Assembly: GCA_031424975.1 (NCBI GenBank)
Contig: JANPIL010000388.1
Span: 1-8,841, forward strand
DNA length: 8,841 nt
Reading direction: 5' to 3'
DNA from: Xanthocytophaga sp031424975
GTDB taxonomy: Bacteria > Bacteroidota > Bacteroidia > Cytophagales > 172606-1
Of the stretch, positions 1-5,452 are shown in pieces; the first letter of the stretch is position 1; every line of letters starts with the position of its first letter. The notes beneath the pieces were generated by a model, which saw only the letters and a program-made list of their open reading frames with translations, ran no database searches and was not told the DNA's origin. The translations under genes and the position numbers were made by a program.

Positions 1-141
1 CGCCGCGATTGCGTTTTCCACATCCTCGTGCGGCACTTCGGCACCGAACATTTCCGAGAGGCACTGCTGGATGTCGGTGGTCTTGATGGGCTGGGGCGAG
101 CAGAAAATCAAGGCCTCCACGTGGTTTTGCAGGAAATTCAA
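1..141 (-). CDS. scpB: ScpB, chromosome segregation/condensation protein B (N-terminal fragment, runs off left edge)
   Basis: The minus-strand frame reads from the left edge up to a TTG at 139-141, giving about 47 residues. After the start comes N-F-L-Q-N-H-V-E-A-L-I-F-C, then S-P-Q-P-I-K and a C-L-S-E-M-F-G-A-E-V-P segment. This pattern (short leader, hydrophobic 'hxEALIF', then a 'P(I/L)xxxxI' helix) is how ScpB proteins of Bacteroidota begin. ScpB is a winged-helix kleisin partner that, with ScpA and SMC, forms the bacterial condensin acting on the nucleoid. There is no ATG on this strand between the motif and the upstream stop near 295, so a TTG start is the best fit; it puts the conserved helix at the very N-terminus as usual. 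It lies downstream of the TraR-like gene on the same strand, with repeat copy 1 between them. The identification rests on a short N-terminal stretch only. Confidence 0.66.
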   Translation of the reverse strand, partial: MNFLQNHVEALIFCSPQPIKTTDIQQCLSEMFGAEVPHEDVENAIAA

Positions 142-212
142 GGGCTTGTGCTGTTTGTTGAAACCAACGGCCGGAAGAAACCGCTTTTTACTGTGGTGTG
201 CGTTGGCAAGGC

Positions 213-266
213 GGGTTTGGGCCTTTCGAAAGCTGAAAGCCCCGTCTTTAGCGGGGATACTATTTT
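213..266 (+). repeat. Dispersed 30-nt element, copy 1 (split by a 24-nt hairpin insert)
   Basis: GGGTTT at 213-218, a 13-nt segment at 219-231 (GGGCCTTTCGAAA), then 24 extra bases at 232-255, then GATACTATTTT at 256-266. In five other copies the 13-mer runs straight into GATAC. The insert can form a hairpin: CCCCG at 240-244 pairs with CGGGG at 252-256 around a 7-nt loop. It lies in the gap between the TraR-like gene and scpB, in the orientation opposite to both. Confidence 0.85.
240..256 (-). terminator. Possible weak terminator of the TraR-like gene, inside repeat copy 1
   Basis: Read on the minus strand, CCCCG-CTAAAGA-CGGGG forms a 5-bp GC stem followed by CTTTCAGCTTTC, about 30 nt after the TraR-like stop. 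The stem is short and the T tract interrupted, so the structure may matter only as the insert in repeat copy 1. Confidence 0.35.
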
Positions 267-286
267 GCTGTGCCCCGCCCGCTGTT

Positions 287-670
287 TTATTTCCTCAACT
301 TCGCCTCAATTGAGTGCAGCGTGTGCGGCACGGCACGCAGGCGTTCCCTGGGAATCAGTTTTCCGGTGTCCACACAAACGCCATACGTGCCGTTTTTGAT
401 GCGGATCAGCGCGTTTTCAAGTTGCTGGATGAATTTCTGCTGCCGGGCGGCCAGTTGGTTCAGGTTTTCCTTTTCCAGTGAATCGGCTCCGTCTTCGAGC
501 AGTTTCGAACTGCCGGTCGTGTTGTCCGTGCCGCTGTCGTTGCGCTTGCTGAGTTGGTTCTTGATGTAGTTCAGTTCGCCACGGGCAATGTCGAGTTTCT
601 GCGAGATGATGGTTTGGAACTCCTTCAACTCGCTTTCGGAGTAGTGCATTTTTTCCTCGGTATTGTTCAT
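287..670 (-). CDS. TraR/DksA-family regulator with degenerate zinc finger
   Basis: The product has 127 residues, typical for the short Bacteroidota members of the family. Residues 1-95 are charged and predicted mainly helical, matching the coiled-coil hairpin that DksA-like proteins insert into the RNA polymerase secondary channel. The C-terminal part, G-T-Y-G-V-C-V-D-T-G-K-L-I-P-R-E-R-L-R-A-V-P-H (about 94-116), matches the DksA zinc-finger segment. Only the first of four zinc cysteines remains (C99): the second is T102 and the last pair falls in L-H-S-I-E-A. Zinc binding is therefore unlikely, but the E-R-L-R-A-V-P core is intact. DksA relatives modulate transcription together with (p)ppGpp; which promoters this one acts on cannot be read here. 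Start: ATG at 670; an internal ATG (Met8, 649) is an alternative. A TAnnTTTG box lies at 767-774 upstream. Confidence 0.85.
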   Translation of the reverse strand: MNNTEEKMHYSESELKEFQTIISQKLDIARGELNYIKNQLSKRNDSGTDNTTGSSKLLEDGADSLEKENLNQLAARQQKFIQQLENALIRIKNGTYGVCVDTGKLIPRERLRAVPHTLHSIEAKLRK

Positions 671-766
671 GGGGCCACTTCGTGGTTAAAGGTGAAGGAT
701 GGGTTTCAATACCGCAAGAACCGATTACGAACCGTGCCTGGACACGCGATTCCGTTAAATTTTGCG

Positions 767-774
767 CAAAAATA
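767..774 (-). promoter_or_regulatory. Putative Bacteroidota -7 box for the TraR-like gene
   Basis: The minus strand reads TATTTTTG, an exact match to the Bacteroidota -7 consensus TAnnTTTG, about 97 nt upstream of the ATG at 670. No clear -33 TTG is visible, only a T-rich stretch about 20-30 nt further upstream. It lies in the divergent gap 671-975, which has no gene of its own. Confidence 0.4.
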
Positions 775-880
775 CACTATTCCGGAGTAATAAAAAAGGT
801 GTTTTCTGGCAGGTGCCGTTCCCGATGCCGGGGTTGCTGCCAAGTCCGTGTCTCGAATCGGTGCGCTACCGTATTTTCAT

Positions 881-888
881 TAGCTTTG
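881..888 (+). promoter_or_regulatory. Putative Bacteroidota -7 box for the holin-superfamily gene
   Basis: TAGCTTTG matches TAnnTTTG exactly, about 88 nt upstream of the proposed TTG start at 976. The -33 element is not obvious. It probably starts the plus-strand transcript covering the holin-like gene and possibly the next two genes. Confidence 0.42.
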
Positions 889-975
889 CCGTCTTTCCGT
901 TTATACCGGCAAAGGCGGCAATGTGAACGGCGCGACAGCCGGAAAGCCTGCCCGGCATTTTTTGGCGTACCATGT

Positions 976-1335
976 TTGCAAAGTGAAAAGCCCTTGGAAA
1001 AACTGCTTGAAAACCTGATCCGCTACTTTGAATCTCGGTTGGGATTGGTGAGGCTGGAAGTGGAAGACGCCGTGTCGGTGGCCTTGGCCAAGCTGTTGCG
1101 GATGGTGCTGACCGGGGTTGCGGGCTTGCTTGCCATCCTGTTTCTGAGTTGGGGCATGGCCGCCCTGCTCAACGCCTGGATTGGCAATGCGTATGCCGGG
1201 CATTTGATTGTGGGCGGCTTGTACACGGCGGTGTTGCTGGGGCTGCTTTCGCGGCCCGGCCAACGGCTGCTGGGGCTGAAGGCCGGTTGGGTTGCCAGAC
1301 GGATTTTTGAAGGCAAAAAGAAACCGTTGCCCTGA
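976..1335 (+). CDS. Phage holin family / DUF1469-like membrane protein
   Basis: From TTG 976 the product is 119 residues. An amphipathic N-terminal segment (K-L-L-E-N-L-I-R-Y-F-E-S-R-L, about 9-22, then L-V-R-L-E-V-E-D) is followed by two hydrophobic segments at about 43-68 and 74-92, and a basic tail ending E-G-K-K-K-P-L-P. This 'YxExRxxLxxLE + two TM' layout is that of the holin superfamily III / DUF1469 group, chromosomal inner-membrane proteins usually found next to YtxH-like or other small membrane proteins. Lysis activity should not be assumed. The start is uncertain: no in-frame ATG exists; TTG at 976 or TTG at 994 (M-E-K-L-L-E-N) both fit. An ATG at 972 lies in another frame and would join this frame if one base near 984 were lost. 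The next gene is on the same strand 150 nt downstream, with repeat copy 2 in the gap. Confidence 0.72.
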   Translation: MQSEKPLEKLLENLIRYFESRLGLVRLEVEDAVSVALAKLLRMVLTGVAGLLAILFLSWGMAALLNAWIGNAYAGHLIVGGLYTAVLLGLLSRPGQRLLGLKAGWVARRIFEGKKKPLP

Positions 1336-1343
1336 TTGCAAAG

Positions 1344-1373
1344 GGGTTTGCGCTTTCCGGGAGATACTATTTT
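1344..1373 (+). repeat. Dispersed 30-nt element, copy 2
   Basis: GGGTTT (1344-1349), 13-mer GCGCTTTCCGGGA, GATACTATTTT (1363-1373). It begins 8 nt after the stop of the holin-like gene and ends 112 nt before the ATG of the next gene, in the direction of both. Confidence 0.88.
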
Positions 1374-1485
1374 CCGGAGAGTGTTTTGGCAAGCCGATAT
1401 TTTTTCGGATTGGCTGACTGCAAGGATTTTGCGTTATTGCGTGGCGAATCGTTCCCTTCGACCCAAAACCAACCATTCTCCAACC

Positions 1486-1860
1486 ATGCACGACAAGAAA
1501 AGCATCGCCGACCGCAAAGCCACCCTGAGCCAAGCCGCCGACAAGTACAGGATGGCCATTGATGAGCAACTCAACGGATTAAAGGCCAACGCCGGAAAAA
1601 TCGGTAAGAATACCTTGGTGATTGGCAGCGTGCTGGTAGTCAGTTATTTGATTGTCAGGGCGTTGACCAAGGATAAAAAGTCCGGCAAAAGTGCCGCCAC
1701 CGAGTCCGGGCGTTACCTGCCCGCCCCTCCCGCGCGGCGCGAATCCATGCTTGTGAACATGATCAAGCAGCAGATCGCCTTGTTTTTGATTGCCATTGCC
1801 AAACAGAAAATCACCGAGGTGATTGAGCAACTCCGTAAAAATGACCCATCGCGTTCTTGA
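1486..1860 (+). CDS. Small hypothetical membrane protein upstream of pcrB
   Basis: The product has 124 residues starting M-H-D-K-K-S-I-A-D-R. Charged residues at 1-40 precede a hydrophobic segment at about 43-61 (N-T-L-V-I-G-S-V-L-V-V-S-Y-L-I-V), then a basic, Ser/Pro-rich linker (D-K-K-S-G-K-S through P-P-A-R-R-E), and a second hydrophobic stretch near 90-108 (I-K-Q-Q-I-A-L-F-L-I-A-I-A-K). I do not recognise a named family; small proteins of this sort often accompany DUF1469/holin-type proteins. ATG 1486 is chosen because an A/C-rich Bacteroidota-type leader precedes it and the frame upstream has no other ATG and runs into the repeat. The last 20 nt overlap the start of pcrB, which suggests translational coupling. 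Confidence 0.62.
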   Translation: MHDKKSIADRKATLSQAADKYRMAIDEQLNGLKANAGKIGKNTLVIGSVLVVSYLIVRALTKDKKSGKSAATESGRYLPAPPARRESMLVNMIKQQIALFLIAIAKQKITEVIEQLRKNDPSRS

Positions 1861-2605
1861 TACACTGCGCCAGAACCGGGCTTCCGGCAAGCGGGCTTTT
1901 GCCGTCTTGGTCGACCCCGACAATACTGATGCGCACCAATGCGAAGGGCTGGCGCGGGCGGCGGCTGAGAACCACGTCGGCTTTTTTTTCGTCGGTGGCA
2001 GCCTCATCACGGGCAGCGGGCTGAACGCGGCCATCCGCGCCCTGCAAGCCCACGCCGACATTCCGATCGTGTTGTTTCCGGGCAGCAACCTGCACATGGA
2101 TATGTCGGCGGATGCGATTTTGTTTTTATCGCTCATCTCGGGCCGCAACCCCGATTTCCTCATCGGGCAGCACGTTGTTGCCGCGCCCATCCTCAAGCGC
2201 AGCCGCCTCGAAATCCTTTCCACGGGTTATATGCTCATTGACAGCGGACGGCAGACTACGGTTTCGTACATCAGCAACACCACGCCCATCCCGCACGACA
2301 AGGCCGATGTGGCCGCCTGTACGGCCATGGCCGGCGAAATGCTGGGCATGAGCCTGATGTATCTGGATGCGGGCAGCGGCGCGCAAAAACCGGTTTCGGC
2401 CCGGATGATTGCCGCCGTGCGCCGCGCCGTGGAAGTGCCGCTGATTGTGGGTGGCGGCATCACCACCACCGCGCAGGCCGATGACGCGCTAAATGCCGGA
2501 GCCGACCTGATTGTGGTGGGCAACGGCATTGAACGGAACCCGGATTTGCTGGCCCAGATTGCCGGACGGGTGCACGCAGCAAATGCCAAAATTTCAATGT
2601 CTTGA
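1841..2605 (+). CDS. pcrB: Geranylgeranylglyceryl/heptaprenylglyceryl phosphate synthase (PcrB/GGGPS family)
   Basis: The product is a 254-residue TIM-barrel enzyme joining sn-glycerol-1-phosphate and a prenyl diphosphate to give a prenylglyceryl phosphate, the first ether-lipid step in archaea. Family motifs appear in order: V-L-V-D-P-D-N (22-28, Mg/diphosphate side), G-G-S-L-I-T-G (52-58), L-F-P-G-S (78-82), S-T-G-Y-M-L-I-D (127-134), M-Y-L-D-A-G-S-G-A (173-181), I-V-G-G-G-I (202-207) and G-A-D-L-I-V-V-G-N-G-I-E (220-231). The last two are the standard phosphate-binding loops. Length and the S-Y-I-S-N-T-T-P-I-P segment fit the Bacteroidota (group II) enzymes, for which geranylgeranyl-transferring activity has been reported. 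ATG 1841 is preferred over TTG 1823. Prenyl chain length cannot be read with certainty, and no G1P dehydrogenase lies in this window. Confidence 0.92.
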   Translation: MTHRVLDTLRQNRASGKRAFAVLVDPDNTDAHQCEGLARAAAENHVGFFFVGGSLITGSGLNAAIRALQAHADIPIVLFPGSNLHMDMSADAILFLSLISGRNPDFLIGQHVVAAPILKRSRLEILSTGYMLIDSGRQTTVSYISNTTPIPHDKADVAACTAMAGEMLGMSLMYLDAGSGAQKPVSARMIAAVRRAVEVPLIVGGGITTTAQADDALNAGADLIVVGNGIERNPDLLAQIAGRVHAANAKISMS

Positions 2606-2662
2606 AAAGCCAAACCACGGATGCGGATTTGCGGCCTGAATAGTGCGGAACGCGGGTATGGA

Positions 2663-2692
2663 AAAATAGTATCTTTCAAAAGCACCAAACCC
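2663..2692 (-). repeat. Dispersed 30-nt element, copy 3
   Basis: On the minus strand: GGGTTT (2692-2687), GGTGCTTTTGAAA, GATACTATTTT (2673-2663). It lies in the convergent gap between pcrB and the small gene behind the AraC gene, beside the terminator. It has no same-strand gene to drive, which argues against a promoter role for this copy. Confidence 0.88.
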
Positions 2693-2698
2693 ACCGCT

Positions 2699-2737
2699 AA
2701 ACAGAAAGCCCCGGCGTATGCCGGGGCTTTCTGTTTT
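2699..2737. terminator. Bidirectional intrinsic terminator between convergent transcripts
   Basis: A perfect 17-bp stem: AAACAGAAAGCCCCGGC at 2699-2715 pairs with 2720-2736 around a GTAT loop. An A-rich left flank and T-rich right flank give a usable T tract on both strands. It can end both pcrB (plus) and the AraC / small-gene transcript (minus). Confidence 0.88.
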
Positions 2738-2773
2738 AAATTCGCAAGTTGAATTCGCAACCAATTTTCCCGG

Positions 2774-2961
2774 TCAGGATGCTTCCGGGCGGTCGGCAAG
2801 TTTGTTGATCACTTCCTGCTTGAGTGCAAGCAACCTTGTTTCAGGGAGGCGAGTTCGCTGTCAATCTCAATATCCATCCGGTGGAGTTCATCCAGCAAAG
2901 CCCTCATTTTTGCTTTTACTTCCGGTGGGGCTTGTCCGGTTTTTTTCTCTTCTATTTTCAT
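2774..2961 (-). pseudogene. Small coiled-coil ORF after the AraC gene, apparently frameshifted
   Basis: An ATG at 2961, only 6 nt past the AraC-gene stop, opens M-K-I-E-E-K-K-T-G-Q-A-P-P-E-V and a helical run (A-L-L-D-E-L-H-R-M-D-I-E-I-D-S-E-L-A-S-L). In the original frame the ORF ends after 50 residues at 2809 with an unconvincing tail (Q-G-C-L-H-S-S-R-K). Shifting by -1 at about 2839-2844 continues the heptad-like pattern (T-R-L-L-A-L-K-Q-E-V-I-N-K-L-A-D-R-P-E-A-S) to a stop at 2774, giving about 62 residues. The shifted frame has no start of its own: it is closed just upstream at 2861-2863. A one-base deletion, an assembly error or a -1 slip on AAA would all explain this. The family is not recognised. 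It is co-directional with the AraC gene and ends before the terminator at 2699-2737. Confidence 0.5.
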
Positions 2962-2967
2962 AATTGA

Positions 2968-3888
2968 TCAGATATTCATCAGCGTTTCGCGGCGGCGCAT
3001 CTTGCCGGCCGGAATGCCGAACATCATCTTGAAGCGGCGGCAGAAATAGGCGGTGTCCTTGTATCCCACCTCGTGCCCGATCTCGCGGATGCTGCGTTTG
3101 GTGGTGCGCAGCAGCTTCACCGCCGATTCCATGCGCTGGTACTCGATGTAATCCTGCGGGTTGATGCCGGTGAGCATCTTGAAATACTGCCCCACGTAAT
3201 CCTCGCTCACATTGGCCACGTTAGCCAATATCTTGTTGGACAAGTCGCCGCCGATATTGTTCTTGATGAAATTAAAGATATCAATCAGGCGCGGATCCTT
3301 GAAATACGTGCTGTTGGTGGCCAGCTTCTCCACAAACATCCGGTTTTTGAGGATGTAGCGCACCACTTCCACCACCACCACGTCGGTTTTTATCTGCGTC
3401 ACGCGTTCCTTGCCGGGCAAATCCAGCAGTTGCTCGGACACCAGTTCGTGGATGGCGAGGGTAAGCTCGGGAACGTTGGAGATGACAAACGGCGGAATAT
3501 CCAGCGAGGCGAAGAAGTTGACCGAATCAAAGACCTTGGCCTCGAAACTGACCTGCGAAAACGAATCCGCCAGCGTGCCGATGCGGCTGATGTCGCGGTT
3601 GGCGGCAAAGTATTTCTCCTTGTTGCTCACAAACTCCTCGTTGGTGATTGTGGCCGGGTTGCTGCCGTAGGTGATGCCCAGCAGCTTGCCGCCCGGAATG
3701 AACAGGATGTCGCCCTCGCCCACCACCGTGTTTTCCGCCCCGTACGACAAATGCCCCTGGTGCAGCAGCAGGATGGTATTTTCCACATCGTAGTAGTTCC
3801 TGACGAAAATGGGCTGCAGCAGTTTGATGTTCTTGGCCTTCAGGAATTTGATGCCCAGCGACTCGATGATCTTGTTGTAATCTTCCAT
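2968..3888 (-). CDS. AraC-family transcriptional regulator
   Basis: The product has 306 residues. The C-terminal ~95 form the double helix-turn-helix DNA-binding domain of the AraC/XylS family: D-L-S-N-K-I-L-A-N-V-A-N-V-S-E-D-Y-V-G-Q-Y-F for the first HTH, then S-I-R-E-I-G-H-E-V-G-Y-K-D-T-A-Y-F-C-R-R-F-K with M-F-G-I-P-A-G-K-M-R, which matches the family signature. The N-terminal ~110 residues (I-L-L-L-H-Q-G-H-L-S-Y-G, then V-V-G-E-G-D-I-L-F-I-P-G-G) look like a cupin-type sensory domain; the effector cannot be deduced. Start: ATG 3888. Repeat copy 4 lies 57 nt upstream in the same direction and could carry or overlap the promoter. The small frameshifted ORF follows after 6 nt, so the two are probably cotranscribed. 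The acyl-CoA dehydrogenase gene lies upstream on the same strand. Confidence 0.9.
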   Translation of the reverse strand: MEDYNKIIESLGIKFLKAKNIKLLQPIFVRNYYDVENTILLLHQGHLSYGAENTVVGEGDILFIPGGKLLGITYGSNPATITNEEFVSNKEKYFAANRDISRIGTLADSFSQVSFEAKVFDSVNFFASLDIPPFVISNVPELTLAIHELVSEQLLDLPGKERVTQIKTDVVVVEVVRYILKNRMFVEKLATNSTYFKDPRLIDIFNFIKNNIGGDLSNKILANVANVSEDYVGQYFKMLTGINPQDYIEYQRMESAVKLLRTTKRSIREIGHEVGYKDTAYFCRRFKMMFGIPAGKMRRRETLMNI

Positions 3889-3944
3889 GCGGCAATGCGT
3901 TGGGTTAGGAATAGGGATTTATCGGTATGTGATTGCATCTAAAC

Positions 3945-3974
3945 AAAATAGTATCCAAAAAAACACCCAAACCC
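3945..3974 (-). repeat. Dispersed 30-nt element, copy 4
   Basis: On the minus strand: GGGTTT (3974-3969), GGGTGTTTTTTTG, GATACTATTTT (3955-3945). It sits between the acyl-CoA dehydrogenase stop and the AraC-gene start (gap 3889-4070), pointing towards the AraC gene. I see no clear terminator in the rest of this gap. Confidence 0.88.
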
Positions 3975-4070
3975 CACCGCGCACTAATTTGCACAATTCT
4001 ACGAATAGGATTGCGAAAATCCAAATGGAAAGAATATGATTGACTAAAAACAAGGAGTCCCGCCCGGGTA

Positions 4071-5237
4071 TTATTTCAGGATATCCCGTGCGATTACAAT
4101 TTTCTGAATCTCGGAAGTGCCTTCGTAAATCTGCGTGATTTTGGCATCGCGCATCAGCCGCTCCACGTGGTACTCCTTCACGAAGCCGTATCCTCCGTGT
4201 ACTTGCACGGCCTCCACAGTCACGTCCATGGCCGTTTGCGAGGCAAAAAGCTTGGCCATGGCGGCGGCGCGGGCATAGTCGGCGTGCTGGTCTTTGAGGT
4301 AGGCGGCCCTGAGGCACAGCAGCCGGGCGGCCTCGATGCTGGTTGCCATGTCGGCCAGCTTGAACTGGATGCCCTGGTGTTCGGAAATCGGTTTGCCGAA
4401 CGCCTTGCGCTGCTTGGCGTATTCCAGGCTCAGTTCGTAGGCTCCCGAGGCAATGCCCAACGCCTGCGCCGCAATGCCGATGCGTCCGCCATCCAGCGTT
4501 TTCATGGCGAACCTGAAGCCGAAACCATCCTCGCCAATGCGGTTTTCCTTGGGCACTTTCACATCGGTGAACATCAGCGAATGCGTGTCCGAACCCCGGA
4601 TGCCGAGCTTGTTTTCTTTCCGGCCTATTTCAAAGCCAGGCATTCCGCGTTCCACAATCAGGGCGTTGATGCCCTTGTGGCCCTTTTCGGGATAGGTCTG
4701 GGCAATGACCAGATATACCGAAGCTGAACTGCCGTTGGTGATCCAGTTCTTGGTGCCGTTGAGCAGGTAATAATCGCCCATGTCTTCGGCGGTGGTGCGC
4801 TGCGAGGTGGCATCCGAACCGGCTTCCGGCTCCGACAGGCAGAACGCGCCGATGATTTCGCCGGTAGCCAGGCGCGTCAGGTACTTTTGCTTTTGCTCCT
4901 CGTTGCCGAAATTCTCCAAGCCCCAGCATACCAATGAGTTATTGACCGACATACACACCGAAGCCGACGCGTCAATCTTGGAAATCTCCTCCATCGCCAG
5001 CACATAGCTGACGGTATCCATGCCGCCGCCGCCGTATTGTTCGCTCACCATCATGCCCATGAAGCCCAATTCACCCATCTTGCGCATTTGCTCGGCGGGA
5101 AACCGTTGCTCCTCATCGCGGTCAATCACGCCGGGCAGCAGTTCGGTGCGGGCAAAATCGCGGGCGGCGGCTTGTACGGCCAGTTGTTCTTCGGTCAGTT
5201 GGAAACTGAGCGGGGATGCCAAAACGGAAGTGTTCAT
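4071..5237 (-). CDS. Acyl-CoA dehydrogenase (short/medium-chain type)
   Basis: The product is a 388-residue FAD flavoenzyme of the soluble acyl-CoA dehydrogenase family, oxidising acyl-CoA to trans-2-enoyl-CoA and passing electrons to ETF, usually in fatty-acid or branched-chain amino-acid degradation. Order: helical N-terminal domain (Q-L-T-E-E-Q-L-A-V-Q from 13), signature 1 around 132-146 (F-C-L-S-E-P-E-A-G-S-D-A-T-S), the beta-domain L-N-G-T-K-N-W-I-T-N-G (159-169), then the C-terminal domain with Q-V-H-G-G-Y-G-F (345-352) and I-Y-E-G-T-S-E-I-Q (370-378). E372 occupies the catalytic-base position. The exact acyl substrate cannot be assigned. ATG 5237 is preferred. A start at 5321 would add 28 residues encoded largely by repeat copy 5 and would exceed the family's usual N-terminus. 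Confidence 0.93.
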   Translation of the reverse strand: MNTSVLASPLSFQLTEEQLAVQAAARDFARTELLPGVIDRDEEQRFPAEQMRKMGELGFMGMMVSEQYGGGGMDTVSYVLAMEEISKIDASASVCMSVNNSLVCWGLENFGNEEQKQKYLTRLATGEIIGAFCLSEPEAGSDATSQRTTAEDMGDYYLLNGTKNWITNGSSASVYLVIAQTYPEKGHKGINALIVERGMPGFEIGRKENKLGIRGSDTHSLMFTDVKVPKENRIGEDGFGFRFAMKTLDGGRIGIAAQALGIASGAYELSLEYAKQRKAFGKPISEHQGIQFKLADMATSIEAARLLCLRAAYLKDQHADYARAAAMAKLFASQTAMDVTVEAVQVHGGYGFVKEYHVERLMRDAKITQIYEGTSEIQKIVIARDILK

Positions 5238-5274
5238 GTCGGGGAAGTTAGTGTTGTGATGAATAGATGAGTTG

Positions 5275-5325
5275 AAAATAGTATCCCTGCCTGTCCGGCA
5301 GGCAGGTTTTTGAAAGTCCAAACCC
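5275..5325 (-). repeat. Dispersed 30-nt element, copy 5 (split by a 21-nt palindrome)
   Basis: On the minus strand: GGGTTT (5325-5320), 13-mer GGACTTTCAAAAA (5319-5307), a 21-nt near-perfect palindrome at 5306-5286 (arms CCTGCCTG / CAGGCAGG), then GATACTATTTT (5285-5275). The insertion point, directly after base 19 of the element, is the same as in copy 1. The copy lies 38 nt upstream of the acyl-CoA dehydrogenase ATG, pointing towards it. The rest of the gap (5326-5419) holds only a small AGCCG/CGGCT hairpin and no gene I can support. Confidence 0.88.
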
Positions 5326-5419
5326 GCCCTGCGACAGCCGGAAGTCGGCTTGTACAGGCAAAATGCAATCCAAACGGAAACAAGTGCTAAAATTAAGCCT
5401 TCGCGCGGAGTTTGCCAAC

Positions 5420-5452
5420 AAAAAAGCGGAAATGGTGGATTTCCGCTTTTTT
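5420..5452. terminator. Intrinsic terminator at the end of the R-M operon
   Basis: A perfect 14-bp inverted repeat: AAAAAAGCGGAAAT (5420-5433) and its complement (5439-5452) around GGTGG. On the minus strand the stem ends in a run of T and overlaps the TAA of the endonuclease gene, so it closes the R-M transcript with almost no 3' leader. The A/T flanks make it usable in either direction. Confidence 0.85.

Noticed and set aside
701..784. Possible eighth, degenerate copy of the 30-nt element (GGGTTT at 701, AATACACTATTCCGG at 771)
   Set aside because: The 13-mer does not match, the 11-mer is broken and the distance is 64 nt, so it could be chance. It also overlaps the putative promoter of the TraR-like gene.
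901..2223. Minus-strand ORFs opposite the holin-like, small membrane and pcrB genes
   Set aside because: No recognisable domains. The plus strand has family motifs, plausible membrane segments and coupled starts.
3073..3942. Long plus-strand ORF (289 codons) opposite the AraC-family gene
   Set aside because: Composition is V/H/Q/D-rich with no motif, while the minus strand carries an intact AraC-type HTH signature.
5238..5321. N-terminal extension of the acyl-CoA dehydrogenase to 5321
   Set aside because: The added 28 residues come mostly from repeat copy 5 and its palindrome. The family normally begins near the ATG at 5237.
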